Source of the DNA: Limnobaculum xujianqingii
GTDB taxonomy: Bacteria; Pseudomonadota; Gammaproteobacteria; Enterobacterales; Enterobacteriaceae
DNA length: 64,000 nucleotides
Reading direction: 5' to 3'
Assembly (NCBI RefSeq): GCF_013394855.1
Contig: NZ_JABMLK010000002.1
Coordinates: 1,178,001-1,242,000, forward strand
This document shows, piece by piece, positions 14,831 to 25,137 of the stretch. Position numbers and translations under genes: made by a program. The notes below the pieces were generated by a model that was not told the origin of the DNA, did not search any database, and was given only the letters and a program-made list of their open reading frames with translations. The number at the start of each line of letters is the position of its first letter. The first letter of the stretch is position 1.

Positions 14831-17278
14831 TTAAGCGCTTTCACCTTTTGGTGGATCAAATGCGGTTAACGTCAGAGCCGGTCCGGTGTATTTCTCAATG
14901 GAAATTAACGCAGTATTACCAGAACAACCATTAGCTAACTGAGACGTTGGAATATCAAGCGTCAGTACGTTAGCACCACCGTTTTTACAAATGCCGGTAG
15001 CCGGATCCAGATCGGGCCATGCGCCTTCGTGAATACAGACGATACCTTGCTTAATGCCATCAGAAACAACCGCCCCAACTAGCACCTGACCACGGTCATT
15101 AAAGGCTCTGACCAGATCCCCATTAGCAATACCACGAGCTTTTGCATCTTCCGGATGAATAGTGATTGGTTCACGGTTAGCCACTGCATACTGCTCGCGC
15201 AGTTTTGCATAGTTAAGTTGGCTATGCAGACGATGAGCAGGGTGAGCGGTTAATAACTGCAACTGACCTTCTTTAGCGTTACCTTTCCACTCAACCGGTG
15301 CGAGCCAGCTTGGGTGTGCAGGACAGTCAGCATATTTAAATCCTTCGATAGTTTTAGAGAATATCTCAATTTTACCGCTTGGTGTTCCCAGAGGATTCAT
15401 GATTGGATCGGCCCGGAACTCGGCAAAACGAATGAATTTCTCATTCTTATCGTTTTTGCGCATCTCAATCAGTTTATTTTCTTGCCAGAATTGATTGAAC
15501 TGCGGCATAGCAACACGCTGAGCACGGGCACCTTTTTGTGCTGCATCATAGAACTCGCGTAGCCAGTCCATCTCTTCCTTACCTTCGGTATAGACCTTAC
15601 GGCCTCCGGCTTTCAGTAGTTCAGACATGTCAGCAAATACATCGAAGTCATTACGTGATTCAAACTGAGGTGGAACCACTTGCTTCATTGGCACCAAATG
15701 CTGGTTACTGTAGTCACCGGTCATGGTCAGATCGTTACGTTCAAACGATGTGGTGATTGGTAAAACGATATCCGCATGTTTAGCGGCGGCAGTCCAGTAA
15801 CATTCGGAGATAACAATCATCTCTGGTTTCTGCCAGGCTTTGATTAGACGGTTAGTATCCTGATGGTGAGTAAAGTTAGCACCACCGGCCCACCAGATCA
15901 TTTTAATATCAGGGAAGGTCATTTCATGACCATTGTGCTGATATTTGCTACCGGGTTTTTCCAATGCTTCAACAATTCGTGCCAATGGGAAGCTATTTAC
16001 CGCGTCGGAGGCTGCCCAGTCGTTACCGGCAGATGAGGTACCTGCTACGGAAGCAGAAATAGCAGAAAGGACACCACCGCTACGAGTTGGGTTACCGCCG
16101 TTAGAGTAATGGTAAGAGAAACCAAAACCTCCACCTTCACTACCAATTTGTCCCAGCATGGCTGCCAGAGTAACCATCATCCAGTGTTTTTGCTCACCAT
16201 ACTGTTGGCGCTGTATACCCCAACCACCCATCAACATAGTGCGGTTTTTGCTGAAAATTTCGGCCAGTAACTCAATTTGTTTGGCCGGAATACCACAAAT
16301 CTCTTCCGCCCAGGCTGCTGTTTTTGGCGTTTTATCGTTTTTGCCTAACAGATATTCTTCAAAACGGTCATAGCCGGTGGTGTATTTATCCAGGAATGCT
16401 TTATCGTGCATGGATTTGGTGACCAGCGTATGGGCAATACCCAACATCATGGCTACATCGGTACCCATATTAGGTGCCAGCCACTGAGCTTTGTCACCAA
16501 AGAACTCAATGGTTTCTGAACGCATAGGGTCAATGGCGATAACCGTTTTGCCGGAGCTTTTTAGCTGATTAAAGAACTCGATACCTTGTTCGTCAGTGCT
16601 GCTCCATGCAATTTTCAAGGTATTCAGTGGGTTGACGCCCCACAAAACAACAACCTGAGTGTGTTCCAAAATGACCGGATAAGTGGTTTGCTGCTCATAA
16701 ACCTCAACGGAACCTACCACATGAGGCATGATCACCTGAGCTGCGCCGGTTGAATAGTCGCCCATATGACCAGAATAGCCACCGGCAAGACTCATATAGC
16801 GTTGCAATAATGTCTGAGCTTTGTGTAATACTCCACTGGAGCGCCAGCCGTAAGAGCCAGCAAATACTGATGCTGCACCGTGCTCTTTACGAATACGCAT
16901 ATGCTGCTCATGAATCAGTTTCATGGCATCATCCCAGGATATTTTTACAAACTCATCGCTACCGCGTTTGCCATCAGGTTTGCCCGGTGCGGCTAAAAAG
17001 CCTTTACGCACCATCGGGTATTTCACTCTGGCATTGGTGTGTACCTGATCTGGCGCGGTGGTTTGCAGGCTATTAGGTATGGTTTTTGCCAATGCCCCTT
17101 TTGATGAAATCACTTTGCCATCTTTGACTTCAACTTGCATCGCACCCCAACGGCCAGCCGTCAGGATAGTACCAACAGGAGCATCAGCCCAGGCCGGCAA
17201 TGGAATTGCAGAGGAGATCGCCATCGCCCCTGCGGTAACACCTGCACCTTTAATAAAACCTCTACGAGTAAGATTCAT
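14831..17278 (-). CDS. torZ: Periplasmic molybdopterin oxidoreductase TorZ (TMAO/biotin sulfoxide reductase)
   Basis: The 815-residue enzyme of the DMSO-reductase family reduces trimethylamine N-oxide and related N- and S-oxides as terminal electron acceptor. It starts with a twin-arginine signal (LTRRGFIKG) and a cut near ...PLPAWA, so it is exported folded with its bis-MGD cofactor. The motif [15 protein letters not shown] carries the serine expected to ligate molybdenum, and the substrate/cofactor blocks ([27 protein letters not shown]) match E. coli TorZ more closely than TorA. A GAGGA ribosome site precedes the start. It lies 16 bases after torY and is cotranscribed with it. The TorD-like protein nearest in the window is YcdY, 18 kb away, which serves a different enzyme. 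Confidence 0.95.
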   Translation of the reverse strand: MNLTRRGFIKGAGVTAGAMAISSAIPLPAWADAPVGTILTAGRWGAMQVEVKDGKVISSKGALAKTIPNSLQTTAPDQVHTNARVKYPMVRKGFLAAPGKPDGKRGSDEFVKISWDDAMKLIHEQHMRIRKEHGAASVFAGSYGWRSSGVLHKAQTLLQRYMSLAGGYSGHMGDYSTGAAQVIMPHVVGSVEVYEQQTTYPVILEHTQVVVLWGVNPLNTLKIAWSSTDEQGIEFFNQLKSSGKTVIAIDPMRSETIEFFGDKAQWLAPNMGTDVAMMLGIAHTLVTKSMHDKAFLDKYTTGYDRFEEYLLGKNDKTPKTAAWAEEICGIPAKQIELLAEIFSKNRTMLMGGWGIQRQQYGEQKHWMMVTLAAMLGQIGSEGGGFGFSYHYSNGGNPTRSGGVLSAISASVAGTSSAGNDWAASDAVNSFPLARIVEALEKPGSKYQHNGHEMTFPDIKMIWWAGGANFTHHQDTNRLIKAWQKPEMIVISECYWTAAAKHADIVLPITTSFERNDLTMTGDYSNQHLVPMKQVVPPQFESRNDFDVFADMSELLKAGGRKVYTEGKEEMDWLREFYDAAQKGARAQRVAMPQFNQFWQENKLIEMRKNDKNEKFIRFAEFRADPIMNPLGTPSGKIEIFSKTIEGFKYADCPAHPSWLAPVEWKGNAKEGQLQLLTAHPAHRLHSQLNYAKLREQYAVANREPITIHPEDAKARGIANGDLVRAFNDRGQVLVGAVVSDGIKQGIVCIHEGAWPDLDPATGICKNGGANVLTLDIPTSQLANGCSGNTALISIEKYTGPALTLTAFDPPKGESA

Positions 17279-17294
17279 ATGCCATCCTCTTTTA

Positions 17295-18392
17295 TTAGTG
17301 ACTGTTTATATCTTTGGCGTTGTATTGGAAATACTTGGTTAAAATATCCAAATCCTGTGGAGAGATATCCGTTCTGGCTCCCATGCCTTTGGCCACAGCA
17401 GGCCAGGCGTTAACGGTATAGTGTTTGGAGGAGATTTTGGCGTGACAGCCAGAACAGTAAACGTTGTCCAGATTTTCGGCGTAGCTCCATAATGGTGTCA
17501 GGTCGGACAGGACTGGGTCCGTTATGGTGGCGGTTAACGTTACCGGACGCCATTCATTGTCGTACTCATCTTTAGTGAAGTCGGCGTTAATTTTTAGCGC
17601 GTTTTCACCTTGTTCTGTCAGCGTTGCGAGAATCAGGCGCTGGCCTTTTTCCAGATAGATAACCTGCTCGGCACCTTTCATTTGGCTTCCGTTCAGTTCA
17701 ATTTGTCGGCCAGAAGCGTCTGATTTCAGCACTTTTAATGCAGTAGCAGGGTAGGCGGTACCAAATTCATTTAATTTGATAGGTTGAACCGGATAGACCA
17801 GCTTTGCATCCTGAGTGGTTTGTTTGGCTTCACTTAGTAAAGAATCCAGTGCTTTTTCATCCATTTTGATTTCAGGAGGGAAGTGAGCAACGCCCTTGTG
17901 ACAATCAATACAGGTTTGCTTTTCTTTTATGCCCAGGTTGTGCATTTTTTGGGCATCGGCGCTTTGGGCCTGAATATCCATCGCATCAAACTGGTGACAA
18001 GAGCGACAGGTTGCCGAGTCATTTTGCTGCAACTGATGCCAAACTGTCTGTGCCATAGCTAAACGGTGTTCTTCATATTTTTCAGCGGTATCGATTTTTC
18101 CTGTAACAAACTGATGATAGACATCTTTACTGGCTTTCATTTTTGCCAGTAAGAAATCCACAGGAGCCTGTGGAATGTGGCAATCAGAACATTCAGCCCG
18201 AATACCTTTCTGGTTTTTAAAGTGAACTGACCCCTGATATTCCTCATAAGCTGCCTGCATGGTATGGCATGAGAGACAAAAGCTGGTTTCTGAGGTTTTG
18301 TGCAAGACGTAGCTACCACCGCTAAACGCAAATAACCCCAACACAAGTGCTGAACAAATAAATAGAAAAAATTTCGACTTCCTTCCAGCCAT
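17295..18392 (-). CDS. torY: Membrane-anchored pentahaem cytochrome c TorY
   Basis: The 365-residue protein passes electrons from menaquinol to TorZ at the periplasmic face. It has an N-terminal membrane anchor (about residues 7-28) in a NapC/NirT-type domain with four CxxCH haem sites (CLSCH, CSDCH, CRSCH, CIDCH), then a C-terminal domain with a fifth site (CSGCH). Its sequence follows E. coli TorY rather than TorC ([30 protein letters not shown]). It is the first gene of the torYZ operon. In E. coli torYZ is expressed weakly and is not controlled by the TorS/TorR system. The upstream region contains an inverted repeat at 18551-18574. Confidence 0.95.
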   Translation of the reverse strand: MAGRKSKFFLFICSALVLGLFAFSGGSYVLHKTSETSFCLSCHTMQAAYEEYQGSVHFKNQKGIRAECSDCHIPQAPVDFLLAKMKASKDVYHQFVTGKIDTAEKYEEHRLAMAQTVWHQLQQNDSATCRSCHQFDAMDIQAQSADAQKMHNLGIKEKQTCIDCHKGVAHFPPEIKMDEKALDSLLSEAKQTTQDAKLVYPVQPIKLNEFGTAYPATALKVLKSDASGRQIELNGSQMKGAEQVIYLEKGQRLILATLTEQGENALKINADFTKDEYDNEWRPVTLTATITDPVLSDLTPLWSYAENLDNVYCSGCHAKISSKHYTVNAWPAVAKGMGARTDISPQDLDILTKYFQYNAKDINSH

Positions 18393-19326
18393 GATAAATA
18401 ACCATCCTTATTATCAGATTCAGTAAATTTTGTTATTGGTTTTTTAATAAAAATAGCCACTACCTATTTTTAATTATTAAGGATGATAATAATTTCCATT
18501 AAAAATGTATATGCATTGAATCACATTATTTTTATAAGCGAACAGATAATCGATATGTAATAAAATACATATCGAAAATGTTTTTATTATATTGAAATGA
18601 GTATTTTTTATTTATAAAAGTAGTTTAAAATTCATGAGTTGTTTTTATCAAAAAATTCACAATACAGGTGATTTTATTTTACATTATTAATTTTTTTGTC
18701 ATTATAAGATTAACTTCGATGATTTTAATTAATTGATATTTAAAGTTATTATAAAGTAAAGTCTTATTTTATAGATTTGTGTCTTGGTGGTTTTTAGATT
18801 TGAAGATTTTTGTTCGGATATTTTAAATTTAAAAGTATAAATTATTGATTTTGTTTTATGTCATTTTCTGTTTATAAGTCAATAATTGTTTTGTTTTTAT
18901 AAATTTATTTAAATCAAAAAATAATGATGACTTTTTATAGATTAATGCTATTGGGTTATGATTGTTTTTAAAAATCGCTATTGAACTATGGCTTCGGTGA
19001 TGGGCAGTTCAATAATTGAGTTTGGATAAATTACGTTTTTTTATCATTTATGAGAAATGATTTATTTGAAATAAGATAATGGTAACTCTGGTTATTATTT
19101 TGATGGTTTCTATTTTGTTTGTGATATTTTGTAAAAATTGGATGCTTTTACGGAACGTAAATGAAAAATGGTACACCAATAACAAGTAGTCTCTGTATGG
19201 TTGAATGAGGCTGACCTTTTTTGATGTACTGCAAAATTACGCAATATTTATTGCTGTAGAGCAGAGAGTTTTGACGGGTAAGACTACACTTATCCAAAAG
19301 TATTGTGATGCCAGGAAAGGGTATTT
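18393..19326. other. 934-base AT-rich intergenic region between divergent torY and the glycosyltransferase gene
   Basis: I find no credible gene on either strand; reading frames are short and lack ribosome sites. It carries the promoters of the two divergent units. Visible structure: the inverted repeat at 18551-18574 and a stem ATTGAACT / AGTTCAAT at 18980-19013. The region is far richer in A and T than its neighbours, as often seen for H-NS-silenced or transferred DNA. Confidence 0.55.
18551..18574. promoter_or_regulatory. Inverted repeat CGATATGTA-N6-TACATATCG upstream of torY
   Basis: A perfect nine-base inverted repeat with a six-base AT spacer (24 bases total), about 160 bases ahead of the torY start. 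It does not resemble TorR boxes, FNR (TTGAT-N4-ATCAA) or CRP sites. It could be the operator of an unidentified dimeric regulator. Confidence 0.45.
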
Positions 19327-20250
19327 ATGCATAGCGAGAAAATCCCGTTTTATACCAAGAATATTATTAAGGATTTGATTCCACGAGTTTTGTTTCGGAG
19401 AAATATTCATCGGTTACTTGAGAATATTAGTGAGTCTAAACGGGACTATATTGATTATCGGGTTAATTACTACAATAAGCTCAATACACCTTTTATTTTG
19501 GATGAATCAGCCGTTGAATGCGGTAAATTGACGGTTAAAGGACACCCCAGTACCTATTATTATGATTTAATGGAGTCTGCTCGCTATTTTGATCCTCATC
19601 TCCGTTTTAATTATTTTCTCGGTGATATAAAGCACATACCTGATAAGCCAACGTTGCTGAAAACACGACCGATTGCCGGAGATAATCAAAACTCAGTGCT
19701 GTTGAAGCTAAATAAAATACGTCATTTTCGTCTGTTTAATGATCTTATCCCCTTTGAACAGAAGCTGGATATGGCGGTGTTTCGGGGAGCCTGCTATCAG
19801 GATGCCAGAAAGCAATTACTCGATAACTATCATAACTCTCCGTTGGTAGATGTGGCAGATACCGGGCGATATGGTGATGCAAAAATAAAGAACCTGATGT
19901 GTGAAACTGAGCAAATGAAGTATAAGTTTATTATCAGTATCGAAGGAAATGATGTTGCCACCAACCTGAAATGGATAATGCACTCTAACTCGCTTTGTTT
20001 TATGCGTAAGCCACGTATTGAGAGTTGGTTTATGGAAGGGACATTGGTTCCTGATTTTCATTATGTGCAATTGAACGATGACTTTTCTGATTTGGAAGAA
20101 AAAATAGCCTACTACTCTCATCATATTGATGAGGCAAAAATGATTATCCATAACGCGAATACCTATGTGTCACAGTTTCTGGATAATGTGCAGGAGAGGG
20201 CGATTTCTCTGTTGGTGATGAAGAAGTATTTTTTTCTTTCAGGGCAGTAG
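19327..20250 (+). CDS. Family 90 (CAP10/LpsA-type) glycosyltransferase
   Basis: The 307-residue cytoplasmic protein carries the GT90/CAP10 core: KLDMAVFRGACYQDARKQLL near residues 145-165, then FIISIEGNDVATNLKWIM and NSLCFMRKPRIESWF, ending LVPDFHYVQLNDDFSDL. Bacterial members (e.g. LpsA of Pasteurellaceae) add sugars to the lipopolysaccharide inner core. Here the gene stands alone, away from any waa core cluster, between two AT-rich gaps, with its own terminator at 20268-20307. That suggests an accessory modification acquired separately. The donor sugar cannot be inferred. The start is an ATG preceded by a good site (AGGAAAGGG). Confidence 0.85.
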   Translation: MHSEKIPFYTKNIIKDLIPRVLFRRNIHRLLENISESKRDYIDYRVNYYNKLNTPFILDESAVECGKLTVKGHPSTYYYDLMESARYFDPHLRFNYFLGDIKHIPDKPTLLKTRPIAGDNQNSVLLKLNKIRHFRLFNDLIPFEQKLDMAVFRGACYQDARKQLLDNYHNSPLVDVADTGRYGDAKIKNLMCETEQMKYKFIISIEGNDVATNLKWIMHSNSLCFMRKPRIESWFMEGTLVPDFHYVQLNDDFSDLEEKIAYYSHHIDEAKMIIHNANTYVSQFLDNVQERAISLLVMKKYFFLSGQ

Positions 20251-20267
20251 ATTTCTGTGCTGTTGTA

Positions 20268-20307
20268 AAAATAGAGCGGTGGATCGCTACCATCGCTCTA
20301 TTTTTTT
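20268..20307 (+). terminator. Rho-independent terminator of the GT90 gene
   Basis: A stem AAATAGAGCG / CGCTCTATTT with an inner GGTGG-type loop, followed by seven T. Confidence 0.85.
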
Positions 20308-20816
20308 AATGTATCGATATATACAGATCTGTAGAGTAGGCATGAAATTAATTTAACATCAGGAATTATATTAAATAATTTATTAGCGTTATTTTTTCAT
20401 TTTAAATATTTCATTATAAATTAGATGAAGTGTGTTATTTTTTTGTGGTCGATAAATTTTTACGCTTACTAATAATAATTCATATAAGTTAATATATTAA
20501 AAAACATTTATTATCACTATGTTACCCTGAATTTAGGTTGATATTCTTTAATTTGGAAAACACTTTCAGATTTGATTTATTTCATAATATTTCTTTTTAT
20601 TTCTGCCAGTTACATGGATTTCCTGACTAAATTCCTTATTTTTCGTCGCTAAGGCTACCAATCCGCCGAATGTGTGTGTGTTAGCATTTACATATAGTCT
20701 CTTAATTAATGTTTAGCTAATGATCATTTTTTGATTTTTTGGCGACGCATTCATTTTTTGAGATATTGAATTAAGGGACGCATTGGATACGGCCTTCAAC
20801 CAAAGGGAATTAGATT
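20308..20816. other. AT-rich region upstream of the AIDA-type autotransporter, no gene seen
   Basis: About 500 bases with no plausible coding frame. It must contain the promoter of the following autotransporter gene. No recognised operator. Confidence 0.5.
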
Positions 20817-23678
20817 ATGAAACTTAACCCGCTTGTACTGGCGCTGCCAGCGCTATTTTCCTTATCGGCTACTGTTCAGGCAGCAGCATTCCCTCAAGAT
20901 CCGTTTGAGCCTAAACAAAAATCACCTGTTGTAGCGGATATTCTAAGTAACGCTGCTTACTCTGATGATGGAGAGCGTATATCGAATGTGTGGGACTCGG
21001 TGTATCGGGCAAAAATTGACGATTATAAATATATCTATGACCGTGAAATTGTCAGAACCCGTCTGGATGCGATGGGGCAGATACTGACCATCTCTAATAA
21101 TTCATATAGCTTAAATACCACCATTAATTCTGTGCAGTTTACGATGGAGAGCGACAGTATTGCTGTTGGTACGGTAGTAAAAGGCACCGTTAGTGACGGT
21201 TCGAAAATACTGGGTGGCTTTTTACAGCTCAGCAGTACCTCAAAAGCTTTTGATACTTTGGTTGAGAGCGATGGAAGCATATCAGTTCGCAACGGAGCCG
21301 AAGCTTATAATACGACGGTAATGGCCGGTGGAATACAGGTTGTTGGCGATGGCGGTTATGCTCAGGCTAACCTGATTGATGGCGGTACACAGCAGTTATC
21401 CGTAATGAGCACGGCTGTTGTTGAAGATACTCTGGTAAAAAATGGCGGAGAGCAGATCATTTATGGTGGTACCGCTACTAATTCGCACATTGGTAGCGGC
21501 AGCTATCAATTAGCCAGTGGCGTAGCGATCGACACTAAAGTCTACGATGGTGGTTTCCAGTTAGTTTATGCCGGTTCTGGTGATGAAAAGATATCCGATC
21601 AGGATGGGACAATTTATGCCGGCGGGCGTCAACTGGTTCAGGCCGGTATTTCTGACGGAGCGCAGGTGTATGGCTGGCAGTTAATTACTGCAGCTGATGG
21701 AAAATGGCAAAACGGTGACTGGGTTATGGATGGCACTTCGGTGTCGCGTCAGCAAAAGTCGACTAATGCCACCATTTATGCCGGTGGTCGCCAACAGGTA
21801 CAAACCGGTATTTCTGATGGTGCAAAAGTTTATGGTCTGCAGGTTGTCAGCGGCAGCAAAGGCGGGTGGGTTAGTGGCCAATGGGTTGACCAGGATGAGT
21901 GGATAGGTAAACGACCTCTTGTTCAGAATGCCACAATCTATAGCGGTGGTGAGCAGCGTGTTGATTATTATGGTGAGGCCAAAGGTACGTTGATTGATGG
22001 CGGTTCACAATTCGTCGATGAACGCGGCCATGTTGAAAACACCACCATTCAGGGAAATGGTCGTTCGACTATCACTTATGGCGGTTATTCTACCGGAATC
22101 ATGGATGTGAATGACGGCTCTTTAACTATGATTGGCGGTGATAGCCATAGCTGGACCGGGAATTTAGGTAAAGGTGCTTATGCCAGCAGTGTAAATCTGA
22201 ACGGTAAAAATTCACGTTTGTACGTTCAGCATAATGACATGACCTCTGAATCGACGGCCACGGTAGCCGATTTAGCCATAAACAGTGGTTCGGTTATTTT
22301 CGGTCGTCAGGACGGTAGTGATGCTGGCAAATATAGTCGTCTGGAATTAGAAACGCTCTCAGGCAGCGGCACCTTTGTGATGAACACCAATATCAATGGT
22401 GGCGTGGGTGATTTCCTGAATATCAGTGATTCTATCAGTGGCGCTTTTAACGTTAATGTCAGAGACTCTGGTCAGGAGTTAAGAGCGGTAGCCGCGGGTG
22501 TTGACCCTCATCATTTGATTTTTGCTAATGGAAGTGCAACGGATAGCTTCACGCTGGTCAATGGTAGCGTCGATCTGGGTGCCTATAAGTATTATTTAGT
22601 ACAAGGGGATGCCGGGGATCAGGACAACTGGTATCTGTCACCAACGGCGGTTGAACCTGAGGAACCAGGTCCTGTCGATCCGGAAGAACCGGGCCCAGGG
22701 CCTGGACCTGTTGATCCGGAAATACCAGGAGGTGAAAATCCGGGTGGCGTTTCACCAAATCCAAAACCTGAGCTATCAGATAGTGCAAAATCGGTAATTG
22801 CGTTAGCTAACGTGACTCCAACTATTTGGGATGGTGAGCTATCAACATTAAGAGCGCGTTTAGGGGATTTGCGTGATAACCGTGGGCCACAAAACGGTGC
22901 CTGGGGTAAATATATTACCAACCGTTATCGTGTCTCTACCGATAATGTCAGCTATAAGCAGGACATGAACGGAGTCATGCTGGGTGGTGACCATGGGATT
23001 GAGCTGGATGGTGGTCGACTGATTATTGGCGGGCTGTTCTCTTATACCCATTCTGAACTGGATTCCCGCAGTGGTGACGGTAAGGTGGATAGCTATGCTT
23101 TAGGTTTGTATACCACCTGGCTAATGGATAACGGTTATTACCTTGATGGTGTGTTAAAAGCCAACCATTTCAGAACGGAAAATAATGCCCGATTTAATGA
23201 TGGTAAAACCAAAGGCACTGATAATACCAATGGTATCGGTATCTCTCTGGAAGCCGGTAAGCATATCAAACTGGATAGCTACTTCATTGAGCCTTACCTG
23301 TTAGGTTCGGCTTTCCATGGTGGCAAAACCAGTTATAAGCTGGATAGCGACATGAAAGTGAAGGCGGATTCTGCGCAGTCGTTGAAAGTTGAAGCAGGTA
23401 CCACATTTGGTAAGTCTTTTGTTTTAGCAGACGGCACTATCATCAAGCCTTATGGCCGATTAGCCGTTAGTCATGAGTTTAAGAAAAACAATGATGTTAT
23501 CATTAATGATACTGAACGTTTCACCAATGATATGTCTGGCACGGTAGGGAAATATGGTGTTGGTTTTACCGCACAGTTTAACGACCAGTGGTCAACCTAT
23601 GCGGAAATAAACTACGCTAATGGCAGTCATATTGAAATGCCATATAGCGGCCATTTAGGTGTTCGCTATAGTTTCTGA
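20817..23678 (+). CDS. AIDA-I/Ag43-type autotransporter adhesin
   Basis: This 953-residue surface protein begins with a signal peptide (cut near ...ATVQA). The passenger (residues ~25-605) is a beta helix built of AIDA-type imperfect repeats of about 19 residues, for example ...TIYAGGRQQVQTGISDGAKVYG, alternating with GG-turns. A Pro/Gly/Glu linker (residues ~610-652, EEPGPVDPEEPGPG) leads to a beta-barrel translocator of about 270 residues ending VRYSF. Such proteins usually mediate autoaggregation or host-cell adhesion. It is monocistronic, with a terminator at 23702-23733. It is unrelated in passenger sequence to the autotransporter at 7199. Confidence 0.9.
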   Translation: MKLNPLVLALPALFSLSATVQAAAFPQDPFEPKQKSPVVADILSNAAYSDDGERISNVWDSVYRAKIDDYKYIYDREIVRTRLDAMGQILTISNNSYSLNTTINSVQFTMESDSIAVGTVVKGTVSDGSKILGGFLQLSSTSKAFDTLVESDGSISVRNGAEAYNTTVMAGGIQVVGDGGYAQANLIDGGTQQLSVMSTAVVEDTLVKNGGEQIIYGGTATNSHIGSGSYQLASGVAIDTKVYDGGFQLVYAGSGDEKISDQDGTIYAGGRQLVQAGISDGAQVYGWQLITAADGKWQNGDWVMDGTSVSRQQKSTNATIYAGGRQQVQTGISDGAKVYGLQVVSGSKGGWVSGQWVDQDEWIGKRPLVQNATIYSGGEQRVDYYGEAKGTLIDGGSQFVDERGHVENTTIQGNGRSTITYGGYSTGIMDVNDGSLTMIGGDSHSWTGNLGKGAYASSVNLNGKNSRLYVQHNDMTSESTATVADLAINSGSVIFGRQDGSDAGKYSRLELETLSGSGTFVMNTNINGGVGDFLNISDSISGAFNVNVRDSGQELRAVAAGVDPHHLIFANGSATDSFTLVNGSVDLGAYKYYLVQGDAGDQDNWYLSPTAVEPEEPGPVDPEEPGPGPGPVDPEIPGGENPGGVSPNPKPELSDSAKSVIALANVTPTIWDGELSTLRARLGDLRDNRGPQNGAWGKYITNRYRVSTDNVSYKQDMNGVMLGGDHGIELDGGRLIIGGLFSYTHSELDSRSGDGKVDSYALGLYTTWLMDNGYYLDGVLKANHFRTENNARFNDGKTKGTDNTNGIGISLEAGKHIKLDSYFIEPYLLGSAFHGGKTSYKLDSDMKVKADSAQSLKVEAGTTFGKSFVLADGTIIKPYGRLAVSHEFKKNNDVIINDTERFTNDMSGTVGKYGVGFTAQFNDQWSTYAEINYANGSHIEMPYSGHLGVRYSF
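21609..21842 (+). repeat. Duplicated passenger module inside the AIDA-type autotransporter
   Basis: Two copies (about 21609-21680 and 21767-21842) encode TIYAGGRQ-[LQ]VQ-[AT]GISDGA-[QK]VYG-[WL]Q, separated by a Trp-rich insert. A third, more diverged Trp-rich insert follows around 21850-21925. This is internal duplication of a module larger than the basic AIDA repeat. Confidence 0.65.
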
Positions 23679-23701
23679 TGTAGTTGAATAGCAGAAATGA
23701 G

Positions 23702-23733
23702 AAACGCCATTCTGAAAGGAATGGCGTTTTTTT
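23702..23733 (+). terminator. Rho-independent terminator after the AIDA-type autotransporter
   Basis: A ten-base stem AAACGCCATT / AATGGCGTTT followed by a run of seven T. It also lies beyond the stop codon of the convergent dcu gene. Confidence 0.88.
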
Positions 23734-23763
23734 GCGTTATGGTTTTGCTAAAAGAGTATTCAG

Positions 23764-25068
23764 TCAGAGAACCAGATTTGCCAGCATAAACCCTACCGGA
23801 ATGGCACAGACAATCCCTAACAGACCGGGCAGAAAGAAAGGATGGTTGATAATAAAGCAACCATTCCACTTTTTACTCAAAAATGAGCCGGTGTCATCGG
23901 TTGCAATAGCGAATGCCGTTGTGGGATAGATATTGGTGATATACAAAGCGCTGACGGCAACAAAGCTGGCTAAGATTGTTGCGGCATCTACGTGTAGCGA
24001 TGCGGCGATAGGAATTAATAACGCGCTGGTAGCTCCCTGACTAAACAGCAGGGCGCTGGTAAAGAAAAACACCACCGCCAGCAGCGCAGGATAATCCTGC
24101 AGTATTTCTCCAGCCGCGACTTTTATTTCAGGAATATGGACGCCAATAATGGTCGCACTTAGCCAGACGATGCCCAGTACCACAATTAACGATTCTGCGC
24201 CGTCCTGAAAAATAGGTGCTTTCTTTATGGTCGTTAGCTCTACTTTGCAAACTAATACCATAATGAACGAGGTCAGGAGCATAGTAATGACAATGATATC
24301 CTGAGATCCCAATTTGTGACCGATAAGCGGTTTAAACAGTAGCATCAGGACAATAAATGAAACTCCTGCCAGAAAGATCCACACTGAACGTTTGGCTTCT
24401 TTAGTGGCTTCAACCAGTTTTATTTCTGGCGGTATAAAGTTAACTAATCCCTTATTTACACGTTCAATATAGATAGGGTCGTCTTTAAGCTCGATCCCCT
24501 GACGGCTGGCAACAAACGCAGCGACGGCAGAACCAAATATTGCCGCAGGCATAATAACGCATAAAGCCGAACCAAAACTGACGCCCATTTGTTCAACTAC
24601 CACATACATGGCGGCTGTAGCTGCTGATATTGGTGAGGCGGTAATGGCGATTTGCGAGGCGACCACCGCAGAGCTTAGCGGCTGACTTGGGCGAATACCG
24701 TTTTCTTTAGCCACCTGTTGGATAACGTTAAGTACCGACATGGCGGTATAACCCGTTCCCGCCAGCGTGGTTAACACAAAGGTCGTTGCCGGTGCCAGAA
24801 TATTGATATAGCGAGGGTGCTTTCTTAATAATTTTTCGGCGCATTTAACCATATAGCCCATGCCGCCTGCCTGTTGCATGACGGATAGTGCCAGAATAAC
24901 TGACAGGATAATTAGCATCACCGCGATGGGGATATCTCCTGGCGGTAGCCCAAGGATAAAAATGACAATGGCTAATCCGAGTCCTCCTGCTAATCCTACG
25001 CCAATGCCCCCCAGGCGAGCGGCTAAAACTATCGCCCCAAGCAGTATGACTATCTCAAGTATTAACAT
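23764..25068 (-). CDS. Anaerobic C4-dicarboxylate transporter (DcuA/DcuB family)
   Basis: The 434-residue, strongly hydrophobic protein matches the Dcu family in length (DcuA 433, DcuB 446) and motifs: GGIGVGLAGGLGL near the start, TTLAGTGYTAMSVLNVI, and SQGATSALLIP late in the protein. Members exchange fumarate, malate or aspartate for succinate across the inner membrane during anaerobic growth. I cannot separate DcuA from DcuB with confidence, so no symbol is given. It lies 69 bases after the aspartase gene on the same strand, with a small GC hairpin between (25114-25129). The pair would import aspartate, release ammonia and supply fumarate for respiration. Confidence 0.88.
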   Translation of the reverse strand: MLILEIVILLGAIVLAARLGGIGVGLAGGLGLAIVIFILGLPPGDIPIAVMLIILSVILALSVMQQAGGMGYMVKCAEKLLRKHPRYINILAPATTFVLTTLAGTGYTAMSVLNVIQQVAKENGIRPSQPLSSAVVASQIAITASPISAATAAMYVVVEQMGVSFGSALCVIMPAAIFGSAVAAFVASRQGIELKDDPIYIERVNKGLVNFIPPEIKLVEATKEAKRSVWIFLAGVSFIVLMLLFKPLIGHKLGSQDIIVITMLLTSFIMVLVCKVELTTIKKAPIFQDGAESLIVVLGIVWLSATIIGVHIPEIKVAAGEILQDYPALLAVVFFFTSALLFSQGATSALLIPIAASLHVDAATILASFVAVSALYITNIYPTTAFAIATDDTGSFLSKKWNGCFIINHPFFLPGLLGIVCAIPVGFMLANLVL

Positions 25069-25137
25069 AATGATTTTCCTTATTATTGTTATAATTTAGT
25101 GGCTGTGGAGACGCCCCTTAACAGGGGCCATCTGATC

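Noticed and set aside
22558..22921. Proline-rich opposite-strand frames in the autotransporter linker
   Set aside because: They arise from the repetitive Pro/Gly codons of the linker on the other strand and lack start signals.
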